In this document: positions 17,681-26,563 of the stretch, piece after piece | Numbering within the stretch: position 1 is the first letter of the stretch | Layout: the number at the start of each line of letters is the position of its first letter | Source: Chryseobacterium indologenes | GTDB taxonomy: Bacteria; Bacteroidota; Bacteroidia; Flavobacteriales; Weeksellaceae | DNA length: 64,000 bases | Reading direction: 5' to 3' | Assembly: GCA_016025055.1 (NCBI GenBank) | Contig: CP065590.1 | Coordinates: forward strand, 1,984,001-2,048,000 | The notes under the pieces: generated by a model | Seen by the model: the letters and a program-made list of their open reading frames with translations, nothing else | Told to the model about the DNA's origin: nothing | The model's database searches: none | Position numbers and translations under genes: made by a program

Positions 17681-18565
17681 ATGGCGAAAAACTATTTTCT
17701 TAAAATGCTTGCCGGGATTGCTTTGATGGGTATACTGGCATCATGTAATACTACCGCAGACCCTACAGAATCTGGCTCTAATCCGGATCCGGGAGTACCA
17801 CCTCCGAAGATTTTAGAAAAGATTTCTGTGAATGCTGTTGTCCAGGAAGAATATATAAGTACTGAAGGGATTTTGGAGCAGGCTGTTTTTAAAGATGAAG
17901 CATCTACGGCTAATGGAGCTAGTTATACTGCGACCCTGTCGTATACTTTGGGGGCTGACAATAAAAAGAAAGATGTTAAAACGATAAGCTTTGTGAGTTC
18001 ATCATCCGCCAGCTTCAAGTATGTCTTTGATATTACTCCGGATAGCAAGGGAAAGATTTACAATGCGACAGGTATTGCCACGAATCCCAATCCGGGGCTT
18101 TCGTATATCAGTGATTATGCCTTTACCTATGACCCGGCTAACGGAAAATTAACTAAAATTCTTGAGAAAAGAAAAGAAGGAGGAATAAGTGCTTATAATA
18201 AATTCATTGAATATGCTTTCAACTATAACGGGGAAAATATCTTTCAGGCAATCTGTTCAAAAGGGATATTGGATATCAATGGCAACCCTAATATGGGAAC
18301 AGCAGTGCAGTCCAAGTATAACTTCCAGAACTATGATAACAATAAAAGTCCTTTTTCTACACTTCCAAAAACATTTTCTATTATCCGAAGTCTGATCGAT
18401 CCTGTTAATTTCTACAGAGCATCTCCTAATAATCCGACATCGATGTATATTGAAATACCTTCAAAACCTACGGTAAACACTGCCCAAAGTTACAGCTATG
18501 ATAATCAGGGATATCCGACGGTTGAAAAAAATCAGAAAGTAGCATATACCTATAAAAATTTTTAG
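17681..18565 (+). CDS. Lipoprotein of unknown function
   Basis: 294 residues with signal MAKNYFLKMLAGIALMGILASC; the lipobox LASC places lipidated Cys22 before an NTTADPTESG linker. The body alternates strands of the type YAFNYNGENIFQAIC and ends in SYSYDNQGYPTVEKNQ and VAYTYKNF, reminiscent of YD/RHS-like beta repeats found in flavobacterial lipoproteins. The next gene has the same ending pattern (NYVYDPQTYMTKGYGINYIYKPQ split over strands), so the two are distant paralogues. A TATATTTG box lies at 17651-17658. Confidence 0.72.
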   Translation: MAKNYFLKMLAGIALMGILASCNTTADPTESGSNPDPGVPPPKILEKISVNAVVQEEYISTEGILEQAVFKDEASTANGASYTATLSYTLGADNKKKDVKTISFVSSSSASFKYVFDITPDSKGKIYNATGIATNPNPGLSYISDYAFTYDPANGKLTKILEKRKEGGISAYNKFIEYAFNYNGENIFQAICSKGILDINGNPNMGTAVQSKYNFQNYDNNKSPFSTLPKTFSIIRSLIDPVNFYRASPNNPTSMYIEIPSKPTVNTAQSYSYDNQGYPTVEKNQKVAYTYKNF

Positions 18566-18662
18566 GAGACTCTCATTATTGATTTTATTGGAATATAAAT
18601 AATCATATAATTTTAAAACAAAAAAAATTATATTTGTCAAAAAAATAATCAATTACCAGGAA

Positions 18663-19598
18663 ATGAAACAAATTTTCTATTTTATTTTAATAATAGCAGG
18701 CTTTTCCTCAATACATTCATGCAAAAGTTTACTGGACGAAGAAGGAAATCCATTGTTGGATCTGAATAATACAGGAGGTCTTTCGGGCCCCAGAGCATTA
18801 TACAGAGAAATTACAGATAAAGATACCATTGCTGAATACTTTTACAGCGGGCTTTTGGTCAATAAAGTGATTACAGACAGTGCATCAGTTACAGATATTA
18901 TGTACAGCGGTGATAAAATCAGCCAGATTAATTTTAATGGCTTTTTGGATCTGGATGGAAACGGAAAGCTGGATAAAGATAGTGTATCCTATACGCAGCT
19001 GTTTACGTACACAAACAATAACAAAATTGATAAAATTTCCGAAAACCGTTCTATTTTCCGAAGACCGCCGCCTGTTCCGCCTGCTACCACACCGGGACCA
19101 CAGACTCTGTTCAGAAAGGAGAAGATTCTATATAATGTATACTACAATGCAAGTACAGCCAAGCTGGATTCTATCATCATGAGAAATGGCCCTGATGCTG
19201 CCGGAACCACTTTTGCATTTACGGCTTATTCAAGGACTAAATATACCTATGTAGGAGACAATGTGTCTAAAGTAATAAGATATTACGGACCTATAGGAGC
19301 AGGAGATGTATTTGGTGCTCCCAATAGAAAATACAGTTATGAATACTATGCTTATGATGACCAGATCAGCCCTTTTACACTGTTGCCACATGCATATAAA
19401 CTTTCAAGGCTTCTGTCAACCGTAATTAATGATAAAGAAAGCCTGATTCTTTCACCAAACAATCCTAAGCGATGGTCTGTAACAGATCTTACACCGCCTA
19501 TTCCTACTCCTATTGTAAAGAGTACGAACTATGTTTATGATCCCCAGACATACATGACGAAAGGATATGGTATCAACTACATTTACAAACCACAGTAA
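18663..19598 (+). CDS. Lipoprotein of unknown function, paralogue of the preceding one
   Basis: 311 residues. The signal MKQIFYFILIIAGFSSIHSC has lipobox IHSC (Cys20). It is rich in Tyr and Asp with beta-strand spacing (KYTYVGDNVSKVIRYYG, KYSYEYYAYDDQISPF), and shares with the preceding protein the block SPFTLLPHAYKLSRLL / SPFSTLPKTFSIIRSL and the PNNP segment near the end. The TATATTTG at 18629-18636 suggests its own promoter. Function not recognisable. Confidence 0.72.
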   Translation: MKQIFYFILIIAGFSSIHSCKSLLDEEGNPLLDLNNTGGLSGPRALYREITDKDTIAEYFYSGLLVNKVITDSASVTDIMYSGDKISQINFNGFLDLDGNGKLDKDSVSYTQLFTYTNNNKIDKISENRSIFRRPPPVPPATTPGPQTLFRKEKILYNVYYNASTAKLDSIIMRNGPDAAGTTFAFTAYSRTKYTYVGDNVSKVIRYYGPIGAGDVFGAPNRKYSYEYYAYDDQISPFTLLPHAYKLSRLLSTVINDKESLILSPNNPKRWSVTDLTPPIPTPIVKSTNYVYDPQTYMTKGYGINYIYKPQ

Positions 19599-19620
19599 AA
19601 TCCTTTTTAAAGAATATTTA

Positions 19621-19645
19621 AACTCAATCTGCTGAAGATTGAGTT
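19621..19645 (+). terminator. Intrinsic terminator after the lipoprotein pair
   Basis: 10-bp stem (aactcaatct with agattgagtt, 19621-19630 and 19636-19645) followed by a T-rich tract, 23 bp after the stop at 19598 and before pth. Confidence 0.75.
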
Positions 19646-19683
19646 TTTTATTTTTTATCCCTTAATTTTGCAAAAAATTTCTG

Positions 19684-20247
19684 ATGAAATATTTAATAGT
19701 TGGGCTTGGAAACAAAGGCTCAGAATATGAAAATACACGACACAATATAGGTTTTAAAGTAGCAGAAAAAATAGCTGAATCATTGGAAGTATCATTCAAT
19801 ACTGCAAATTTTGGCTGGATGGCAGAAGGCAAACACAAAGGCAGAAAAGTTTTTGTCCTTAAACCTGACACCTATATGAACCTTTCCGGAAATGCCGTGA
19901 GATACTGGATGCAGAAAGAAAATATTCCTTTGGAGAATGTACTGATCGTAACAGATGATCTGGCACTTCCCTTCGGAACATTGAGAATGAAAGGAAAAGG
20001 TTCTGATGCCGGACATAACGGACTGAAAAATATTAACGAAGTATTGCAGACCCAAAATTATGCAAGGCTGCGCTTTGGCATTTCTGCTGACTTTTCTGCG
20101 GGTCGTCAGGTCGATTATGTATTGGGAGTATGGAATGAGGAAGAAACTGAAAAACTTCCCGAAAGAATTGAAACTTTTGCGAAAGCCAGCCTTTCTTTTG
20201 TTTTCGCAGGAATTAATAATACAATGTCTGCTTTTAACGGGAAATAA
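19684..20247 (+). CDS. pth: Peptidyl-tRNA hydrolase
   Basis: 187 residues, normal for Pth. It cleaves the ester bond of peptidyl-tRNAs dropped by the ribosome, recycling tRNA. Signatures: [20 protein letters not shown] with the catalytic His in NTRHNIGF, the [13 protein letters not shown] block, and [13 protein letters not shown] followed by [12 protein letters not shown] with conserved Asp and Asn. Start is ATG at 19684, shortly after a terminator. No oddities. Confidence 0.97.
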   Translation: MKYLIVGLGNKGSEYENTRHNIGFKVAEKIAESLEVSFNTANFGWMAEGKHKGRKVFVLKPDTYMNLSGNAVRYWMQKENIPLENVLIVTDDLALPFGTLRMKGKGSDAGHNGLKNINEVLQTQNYARLRFGISADFSAGRQVDYVLGVWNEEETEKLPERIETFAKASLSFVFAGINNTMSAFNGK

Positions 20248-20290
20248 TTTCAGAAGGGAAAAACTGCAATTACCATATAGTTTATAGAAT

Positions 20291-20322
20291 AAATGACTGC
20301 CTTAAAAACAAGGCAGTCATTT
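20291..20322. terminator. Bidirectional terminator between pth and the barrel gene
   Basis: 13-bp stem (aaatgactgcctt with aaggcagtcattt) between two convergent genes, with A/T-rich flanks on both sides. Confidence 0.8.
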
Positions 20323-20355
20323 ATTTCATATGCTTAAGAAGATATCTAATTCTTT

Positions 20356-20955
20356 TTAAAAATAATAATTTACACCAAGCTGGAAATTAGTATTTTTGGA
20401 AGAATCTCCAAAGTTATTTTTTAAAATTTTAGTTATGCCGGCAATATACCTGGCATTCACTCCTAAGTTAGGTGTAAATTTATATCCTAATCCTATCCCG
20501 GCACCAAAATTAAAGCTTTTCATACTATCTTTATTATCAGCCTTATATGTACTGCCATTAATATCTACTTTCGCCTGAGCGCTTATAAGAAGTCCAAATT
20601 CGGGGCCGGCTTCCAGATAAAATTCCGGTGTGGCATTATATTGAAGCATTACAGGAACATTGATATAACCAAGAGTTTGCTGCATATTCTTTATTGTATA
20701 AGTTGCCATTTCATAATCGTCTTTTGCTTTTGCACCCTGTTGGCTGTAAACAATTTCGGGTTGAATACTGAATGCCTCAGATAAAGGGACATTAACAAAA
20801 GCCCCAGCATAATATCCGATTTTAGATTTTGAATCACCTCCAGTAAAACTAGAAAGGTTACCTCCGGCTTTAATGCCAAATCTTGGTCGGTCTGCAGATT
20901 GAGCAAACGAAATAGTTCCGATCACTACACTTAAGCTTAATAATAGTTTTTTCAT
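20356..20955 (-). CDS. Outer-membrane beta-barrel protein (PorT/OmpA-barrel family)
   Basis: 199 residues. The signal peptide MKKLLLSLSVVIGTISFA is followed by alternating strands of a small eight-stranded barrel: RFGIKAGGNLSSFTG, KIGYYAGAFVNVPLS, FSIQPEIVYSQQGAK, YINVPVMLQYNA, FYLEAGPEFGLLIS, FGAGIGLGYKF, LGVNARYIAGI, ending in NFQLGVNYYF with the terminal Phe expected for BamA-assembled porins. The family is abundant in Bacteroidota. Cargo or partner is unknown. Confidence 0.85.
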   Translation of the reverse strand: MKKLLLSLSVVIGTISFAQSADRPRFGIKAGGNLSSFTGGDSKSKIGYYAGAFVNVPLSEAFSIQPEIVYSQQGAKAKDDYEMATYTIKNMQQTLGYINVPVMLQYNATPEFYLEAGPEFGLLISAQAKVDINGSTYKADNKDSMKSFNFGAGIGLGYKFTPNLGVNARYIAGITKILKNNFGDSSKNTNFQLGVNYYF

Positions 20956-21039
20956 GTAATATGTTTTAAAAATTATAAAATATGATAATTAATTGCTGTT
21001 CACAGTGTCTTTTGTAAGTTTATATCCAATGTTTTTCTT

Positions 21040-21966
21040 CTAAAACTTATCCGCTTTTTTTATGGTGAGTGTATTGTCCTTCATGATAAACAATATCCAA
21101 ATCCAGGCGACTGATGCCAATATAAAAGAAAGTACCATATTGGCGTAAAATGCTTCTTTTACTGCTTCATTGGTTTGTAGCTCTGATATTGCCTGCTTCA
21201 CAGTGGCGTCCTGTTTTATCAGTAAAGCAATTACAGTTATAGTATTGGCAATAATGATGCTTACCATGTTTGTCAGAAAAATGATATACTTTTTTAATAC
21301 ACCTTCACGCCCTTTTAAAATGCCATATCCTAGGAAAGCAGAAAAAGCAATAATAAAGGCCATTCCAGAGGCCATTCTTCCTAAATATACGGCCAGTAAG
21401 ACCCAAAGTATAATACCTGGAATTGAAAATATTACGGCACCAAATAATCCTGTCACATAATCTTTTTCTTTTGAAATTCTTTCCTTTTCAATTTCATAGA
21501 ATTTATTATTGGTCTCATGGAAGCAAGTGTCACAAAGTATGATGCCATTATCATTTGAGTCATAATAATTGATTTTTTGATTTGTTCCACAGCTATGACA
21601 TTTGCTTTGTTCCGGTATATTGAGCTTTTTGAAGAGATCAACTAAAAAGTCAAACAAAACATAAACAGTCTTAAGCTTAGTGTAAATAAAGGTTTCTGCA
21701 AACCGGAAGAAAATACAGGTATCTCCAATTTCAAAACTTGTAAATTTTAACCTCTTTTTATTGGTGACCAGCTCTACGTTGATCTGCAGCTTTTTTTCTT
21801 CTGTCAGGTTGCCTGTTGTCACAGATACAAATTTGTATTGAGGGCTGCTTATCAGGTTTGCATCTGAAACATTAAAAAAGTAACCTTTATAAAGCCCGAA
21901 TACGCCATCGCCTGTTTTGTACCAGCCAAGGTCTTTGGCTATTTTTTTTGCTTTTGGAAAAATCAT
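21040..21966 (-). CDS. Membrane protein with zinc-ribbon and four predicted transmembrane segments
   Basis: 308 residues. The N-terminal half (1-110) is soluble. A CxxC...CxxC zinc-ribbon (CHSCGT at about 125-130 and CDTCFHE at about 147-153) sits in the middle. The C-terminal half has four hydrophobic spans (FGAVIFSIPGIILWVLLAVYL, MAFIIAFSAFLGYGIL, TNMVSIIIANTITVIALLI, ANMVLSFILASVAWIWILFIM). No enzyme motif is recognisable. It overlaps the end of the small upstream open frame by 80 bases. Confidence 0.7.
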   Translation of the reverse strand: MIFPKAKKIAKDLGWYKTGDGVFGLYKGYFFNVSDANLISSPQYKFVSVTTGNLTEEKKLQINVELVTNKKRLKFTSFEIGDTCIFFRFAETFIYTKLKTVYVLFDFLVDLFKKLNIPEQSKCHSCGTNQKINYYDSNDNGIILCDTCFHETNNKFYEIEKERISKEKDYVTGLFGAVIFSIPGIILWVLLAVYLGRMASGMAFIIAFSAFLGYGILKGREGVLKKYIIFLTNMVSIIIANTITVIALLIKQDATVKQAISELQTNEAVKEAFYANMVLSFILASVAWIWILFIMKDNTLTIKKADKF

Positions 21967-22291
21967 ATGTGTTTATTTTGTTATTATTTTGAAAAACAGT
22001 TAGAAGAATTATCTCTACTTTGCTTTCTAAGTCAATAATATTATATTTTGTCATAAGGTTACTTACAAATAGTGTGATAGTAGTATTAAAAAATTCCTGT
22101 AATCGTTCCTTCCTTTTCTCATCTGACATGGACTTATCAAAAGATAAAGCATCATACCGGCTTTTCATTTGTGAGCTCATAACCAACCACTTCATCGACC
22201 GCAAAAATCTATATCTCCAATTTTCAGAGTAGTTGTTTTCACTGGTGTTATCCCCACTGTGGTTGTTTTCGGAGTATTGTTCAGGGTCCAT
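21887..22291 (-). CDS. Possible small hydrophilic protein, doubtful
   Basis: 134-residue frame beginning with an acidic Asn/Ser-rich stretch (MDPEQYSENNHSGDNTSENN), then a helical part (SMSDEKRKERLQEFFNTTIT, LMTKYNIIDLESKVEIILLT). The last 27 codons overlap the start of the next gene in another frame. Part of its 5' end also overlaps the 88-residue frame at 22192-22458. Only one of the two overlapping readings can be the original coding frame in 22192-22291. It may be real, or part of a decayed gene. Confidence 0.35.
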   Translation of the reverse strand: MDPEQYSENNHSGDNTSENNYSENWRYRFLRSMKWLVMSSQMKSRYDALSFDKSMSDEKRKERLQEFFNTTITLFVSNLMTKYNIIDLESKVEIILLTVFQNNNKINTYDFSKSKKNSQRPWLVQNRRWRIRAL

Positions 22292-22458
22292 GCACTTCTT
22301 CCCTGGGCAATAGGAGCTCCTTTTAAAATTGTTCCTTGCGGAGCACCTATTTTAGCAGCTTTTATATTTTGGAAATCTGGCTTATAGATCCACAAATTGC
22401 ACCAGCAGCACCTAGATATTCCTTTAAAAAGCAATTGCAATGTATAATTAATCTTCAT
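22192..22458 (-). pseudogene. Possible remnant of a small gene with frame changes
   Basis: The 88-residue frame contains a natural-looking segment (KIGAPQGTILKGAPIAQGRS, then TLNNTPKTTTVGITPVKTTT and LKIGDIDF). Just upstream the adjacent frame reads YLGAAGAICGSISQISK, a Gly/Ala-rich hydrophobic stretch that is lost in the ORF frame. This mixture suggests one older gene disrupted by compensating frame changes. I do not recognise a family. Confidence 0.3.
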
Positions 22459-22568
22459 TAATTAAAAATGAATGTCCTTGAATTGAAATATATTGATCAT
22501 TTTGCCGGTTCAATATATTTTATGGTTAACTATTTACTTTTATAAAGTGTATCATGTAGCAAAAAATA

Positions 22569-22594
22569 AAGGCCATCGGATTTCCGATGGCCTT
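22569..22594 (-). terminator. Intrinsic terminator of the carbonic anhydrase-SulP cluster
   Basis: 12-bp GC-rich stem (aaggccatcgga with tccgatggcctt, two-base loop) with an A-run that reads as a U-tract on the minus strand, 101 bp past the stop of the 211-residue carbonic anhydrase. Confidence 0.85.
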
Positions 22595-22694
22595 ATTGTT
22601 GCGCTTTAAAATTGATTTCCAATCAAGTTGTCAGAGCCGGAGCTCTTTTATATTATTTTTTGTACTAGCTAGCTGAATTGGGATAATGCAGATT

Positions 22695-23330
22695 TTATAA
22701 CCAGGTTACTGCACCGGTTTCTACATCATAATTGGCTCCAACGATCTTAATCTTGCCCTCATCTTCAAGGTTCTTAAGCGTTGAGCTTTGCTTACGGATA
22801 TCTTCAATCGCATTTCTTACGTTCTGCTGATTTAATCTTTCCAGAAGAGAGCTGTTTTTTGATGAACGTTCCTCGTTACCTTCAATCACTTCATCGATGA
22901 TCGGGCTGAAATGATTGATCAGATGGTTAAGGTTATCCATTCCCATCCCTTCGATTTGTGCTGCATCAAGACCTCCTTTTAATGCCCCGCATTTAGTATG
23001 GCCCAGAACCACGATAAGTTTAGAACCGGCAACGTTACATCCGAATTCCATTGAACCAAGAATATCCTGGTTAACGAAATTACCGGCAATTCTGATACTG
23101 AAAACATCCCCCAATCCCTGGTCAAAAATAAGTTCTGCAGATGTACGGCTGTCTATACAGCTTAGCACGACAGCAAAAGGCCATTGTCCTTCACGCGTAG
23201 CATTTACCTGCTCCAGAAGGTCTCTGTTTGCTTTCAGGTTGTTGACAAATCTTTGGTTTCCTTCCTTCAAAAATTCTAATGCTTTTTCAGGTGTGATGGT
23301 CGATTGAGTTTCGTATGTATGTGCTTTCAT
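22695..23330 (-). CDS. Beta-class carbonic anhydrase
   Basis: 211 residues. It interconverts CO2 and bicarbonate using a zinc ion. The metal ligands are visible: Cys58 in CIDSRTSAE, His111 and Cys114 in HTKCG, with the Asp60-Arg62 dyad of the beta class. No signal peptide, so probably cytosolic. It is 56 bp downstream of a SulP-family anion transporter on the same strand, so transporter and enzyme may be coupled for bicarbonate uptake. It is only distantly similar to the second carbonic anhydrase of the cluster, so the two are not recent duplicates. Confidence 0.95.
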   Translation of the reverse strand: MKAHTYETQSTITPEKALEFLKEGNQRFVNNLKANRDLLEQVNATREGQWPFAVVLSCIDSRTSAELIFDQGLGDVFSIRIAGNFVNQDILGSMEFGCNVAGSKLIVVLGHTKCGALKGGLDAAQIEGMGMDNLNHLINHFSPIIDEVIEGNEERSSKNSSLLERLNQQNVRNAIEDIRKQSSTLKNLEDEGKIKIVGANYDVETGAVTWL

Positions 23331-23386
23331 ATAATTGTATTGTTTTGAATTTTAAAGTTAAAAAAAATAACTGATGTTTAATGAGC

Positions 23387-24979
23387 TTACATTGCTCTTT
23401 TATGAGTAATTAAAATGTGAGAATCCTGACTTCTTTCGTAGTCTCTGTATGATGTTTTAAAGCCTAAAAGTTCCACGGTGATGTCTTCTTCTTTTGCGCG
23501 GATATTGGCAAAATCCTGAATCATCTCAAGAACGTCTGTGGCAATATAAGAAGTGTCTCTCGCATCAATTGTTACTGTAGAATTAGGTTTGATATTTTTA
23601 AGAGTCTTTTTGATTGCGGCCTTATTTAAAAATGAAACTTCCTCGGCCAGTTTGATATTGATACCATCAGCATCATCCAGCTTTTCTCTGCTCAAATAAT
23701 AAGCTCTTTTCATATTCCCCTGAAGGATGTAGAAAATAGAGATCGCAAGACCAATTCCCACCCCTTTTAATAAGTCGGTTGCCACCACAGCCACCACAGT
23801 GGCTACAAACGGTACAAACTGGAATTTTCCAAGATGCCAGAAGTGCTTGAAAGTAGCCGGTTTTGCCAATTTATATCCTACCAAAATCAAAACTGCGGCT
23901 AGGGTTGCCAACGGGATCAGATTTAAGACAACAGGAATGGTAAGGACACATACCAATAAAAGTACCCCATGGATCATCGCTGACATTTTAGTCGTTGCCC
24001 CTGCATTGGCATTGGCAGAACTTCTCACCACCACAGATGTCATTGGAAGTCCTCCGATAAATGAACTTACCAGGTTTCCGATTCCCTGAGCTTTAAGTTC
24101 AAGGTTAGTGTCTGTGATCCTTCTTTGTTTATCCAATCGGTCTGATGCTTCAATACAAAGTAAAGTCTCAATAGATGCTACAATGGCGATAGTTGCACCT
24201 ACGATCCATACCTTAGGATTGGTAAATCCTCCGAAATCGGGCATGGTAATCAGATTTTTAAAATCGTCCAACGATTTTGGAACCGGTAAGGATACCAAAT
24301 GTTCTTTAGCGATAGCCAAAGAGCTTCCCGATGCTTTGAAAAGTTCATTGATTACAATTCCGGCAACAACGGCAACTAAGGCACCCGGTAGCATTTTCAT
24401 TCTTTTTAAAACCGGGATTTTATCCCACGCAAGAAGAATTCCTACAGAGACCAATGTTACAATGATAGCTCCCGGATGTATATCGTTCAGCAATTCATTG
24501 AAGTAATTAAAATTGATCCCATTATCAAAAAGACTTTCATGCCCTTCGTGATCCTTGTCGTATCCTAATGCATGGGGAATCTGTTTTAAAATAATAATGA
24601 TACCGATGGCAGCAAGCATTCCTTCAATCACGTTGTTGGGGAAATAGTTGGAAATACTTCCAGCTTTTACAAACCCTAAAACCAATTGAATAAGCCCTGC
24701 AATGATCCCGGCACAAAGGAAAAGTTCAAATGCTCCAAGATCAGTAATGGCGGTAAGCACAATAGCGGTAAGACCTGCAGCAGGTCCTGAAACCGATATA
24801 TTGGAATTGCTGAGAAACCCTACAACAAGGCCTCCTACAATCCCTGCAATAATACCGGATAACGGTGGTGCTCCGGATGCTAAGGCGATTCCTAAGCACA
24901 ACGGAAGTGCAACTAAGAATACAACGAGTCCAGAAGGGAAATTCTCCTTGATTCCTCCTAAAAATGATGTTTTTTTCAT
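23387..24979 (-). CDS. SulP family inorganic anion transporter (probable bicarbonate transporter)
   Basis: 530 residues. The N-terminal ~420 residues form the SulP membrane domain, with GLVVFLVALPLCLGIALASG near 16 and NISVSGPAAGLTAIVL near 58, and a DTNLELKAQGIGNLVSSFIG block. A short cytoplasmic STAS-like tail follows (KKTLKNIKPNSTVTIDARDT, then DVLEMIQDFANIRAKEEDIT). SulP proteins move sulfate, bicarbonate or other anions with Na+ or H+. Placement between two carbonic anhydrases argues for bicarbonate. Start is ATG at 24979. Confidence 0.9.
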   Translation of the reverse strand: MKKTSFLGGIKENFPSGLVVFLVALPLCLGIALASGAPPLSGIIAGIVGGLVVGFLSNSNISVSGPAAGLTAIVLTAITDLGAFELFLCAGIIAGLIQLVLGFVKAGSISNYFPNNVIEGMLAAIGIIIILKQIPHALGYDKDHEGHESLFDNGINFNYFNELLNDIHPGAIIVTLVSVGILLAWDKIPVLKRMKMLPGALVAVVAGIVINELFKASGSSLAIAKEHLVSLPVPKSLDDFKNLITMPDFGGFTNPKVWIVGATIAIVASIETLLCIEASDRLDKQRRITDTNLELKAQGIGNLVSSFIGGLPMTSVVVRSSANANAGATTKMSAMIHGVLLLVCVLTIPVVLNLIPLATLAAVLILVGYKLAKPATFKHFWHLGKFQFVPFVATVVAVVATDLLKGVGIGLAISIFYILQGNMKRAYYLSREKLDDADGINIKLAEEVSFLNKAAIKKTLKNIKPNSTVTIDARDTSYIATDVLEMIQDFANIRAKEEDITVELLGFKTSYRDYERSQDSHILITHKRAM

Positions 24980-25129
24980 GATATTTTTGAGAATATATAA
25001 CCGACTGATTTATTCCTAAATAATCAATTATAAAAGATTGGAAATTTAATTTTAAAGTACGCGCATGATATTCAATGCCCTGAAAAGACCTGAATACCTA
25101 TAAAAAAAAAATCTAATTACACTTTAAAA

Positions 25130-25429
25130 TTAAGCTTCCGGAGGCGGAGAAAATATAGTTAACAGAGGGCCCAGATGAAAGGAATCATCTACCAATACAA
25201 AAGACATCCCCTGAAGATCGGGTTCTGAAAATTTCAGATAGTCGAAAACGTCCAAAGGTTTCGGAAGGGTCTTTTCGTAAACAATTAGTGAGGAGGCATG
25301 AGAATGTGGTTCTTCTTCATTGATTATGATATTCGTTCTCTGAATATTCCAGCCTGCAATCGCAGCAATGCTCGGCAGCGCTGTAAAATTCAAAAAAAAC
25401 GTTAATACAATAATACTCCAGAATTTCAT
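25130..25429 (-). CDS. Small exported protein in the carbonic anhydrase cluster
   Basis: 99 residues with a hydrophobic N terminus (MKFWSIIVLTFFLNFTALPSIAAIA) that may be a signal peptide or anchor. The mature part has an acidic/His patch (NEEEPHSHASS) and a FHLGPLLTIFSPPPEA tail. It lies between the SulP gene and the second carbonic anhydrase gene on the same strand (21 bp after the latter). The position suggests a role with them, perhaps metal or partner binding, but nothing in the sequence proves it. Not a recognised named family. Confidence 0.65.
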   Translation of the reverse strand: MKFWSIIVLTFFLNFTALPSIAAIAGWNIQRTNIIINEEEPHSHASSLIVYEKTLPKPLDVFDYLKFSEPDLQGMSFVLVDDSFHLGPLLTIFSPPPEA

Positions 25430-25450
25430 CTTACATTCTTTTTAGAAAAA

Positions 25451-26119
25451 CTATTTCGTCTTTCTGCTCATTACCCAGTCAGAACCTGTAAGGTTGTAGA
25501 TTTTTTGAATGTCTTTCAAGGTTTTCTCAAAATCAATTTCCAAATCAATGATCTTACCTGTTCTCAGGTCGAATACCCAGCCGTGTACAATAGGCTGTTC
25601 CTCCAAAATGTATCTTTCCTGTACGCAAGCCATTTTTATAACGTTGATGCACTGCTCCTGAACGTTAAGCTCTACAAGTCTGTCATAACGCTTGTCTTCA
25701 TCTTCGATGGCATCAAGCTCTGCCTGATGTAATCTGTACACATCACGGATGTTTCTCAACCAAGGATTTAATAATCCTAAATCCTGAGGAGTCATAGCTG
25801 CTTTTACACCCCCGCAGTTGTAGTGTCCACATACAATAATGTGTTTTACCTTCAGATGTTCTACAGCATATTGAATTACTGCTGTGGAGCTCATATCTAA
25901 AGTATTCACAACATTGGCTATGTTTCTGTGAACAAAAACCTCTCCGGGTTTTGCACCCATCAGTTCTTCAGCTGTTGCTCTACTGTCTGAGCATCCGATA
26001 TACAGATAGTCAGGATGTTGAGTTTTTGCCAGCTCCTGGAAGAAATTCGGGTCTTCTGATACTTTGGATTCTACCCATTTTCTATTGTTTTCAAAAATAA
26101 CTTCGTACGATTGTGACAT
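25451..26119 (-). CDS. Beta-class carbonic anhydrase
   Basis: 222 residues. Zinc ligands are Cys43 (CSDSR), His99 and Cys102 (HYNCGG), with Asp45-Arg47 next to the first Cys. These are the full beta-class active-site residues. The subtype is the classic Can/CynT-like group, with the long helical stretch NPWLRNIRDVYRLHQAELDA. It is the first gene of the cluster and sits behind a good TTG-N18-TAnnTTTG promoter. No signal peptide is present. Together with the second enzyme and SulP it forms a CO2/bicarbonate handling unit. Confidence 0.96.
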   Translation of the reverse strand: MSQSYEVIFENNRKWVESKVSEDPNFFQELAKTQHPDYLYIGCSDSRATAEELMGAKPGEVFVHRNIANVVNTLDMSSTAVIQYAVEHLKVKHIIVCGHYNCGGVKAAMTPQDLGLLNPWLRNIRDVYRLHQAELDAIEDEDKRYDRLVELNVQEQCINVIKMACVQERYILEEQPIVHGWVFDLRTGKIIDLEIDFEKTLKDIQKIYNLTGSDWVMSRKTK

Positions 26120-26201
26120 AATTTTAAATTTTTAAAAGGTTTATAATTATTTGTTTCGTTTAAATTATTTTTAAAATCAATAGATTAAATCAATAATCGT
26201 G

Positions 26202-26230
26202 CAAAAATATAATTTTTGCTCAAGAATCAA
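26202..26230 (-). promoter_or_regulatory. Promoter of the carbonic anhydrase-SulP cluster
   Basis: On the minus strand, TTG (26228-26230) is separated by 18 bp from TATTTTTG (26202-26209), matching the Bacteroidota TTG-N19-TAnnTTTG consensus. The predicted start of transcription is about 75 bp before the ATG of the first gene. The rest of the 444-bp gap 26120-26563 is AT-rich and shows nothing else I can support. Confidence 0.5.
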
Positions 26231-26563
26231 TCACCTTTAACAAAGTTTAATATTAAAATATGCTTAAAATCATATGTAAATTAACGATATACTTTGCTTT
26301 AATGAAATTCTTTACCATTCCATAATCCAAACGTTTAAAAAAACTAAGATAAAAGTACAAAGTATAAATCATTATTCTGGAATTGCAGATTAAAATATTT
26401 TTAAATTTTGTGGAATTCAGCAAATCAGTTTTCCACAGATTAAAAAATATTCATCTACACCCGAAAATTAATCAATCAAGGGCTTACTTTTAATTCTGTA
26501 TGTTTAAAGGGAAGAGATTCAGATCAGTGAATATCTCTGTAATCTAACTGAAAAATGTAATAA

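Noticed and set aside
24108..24506. Long antisense frame over the SulP gene
   Set aside because: No recognisable protein features; the SulP frame is certain.
26202..26221. Palindrome gcaaaaat...atttttgc as a regulatory site
   Set aside because: It overlaps the -7 box of the carbonic anhydrase promoter and is all A/T, so it is likely chance.
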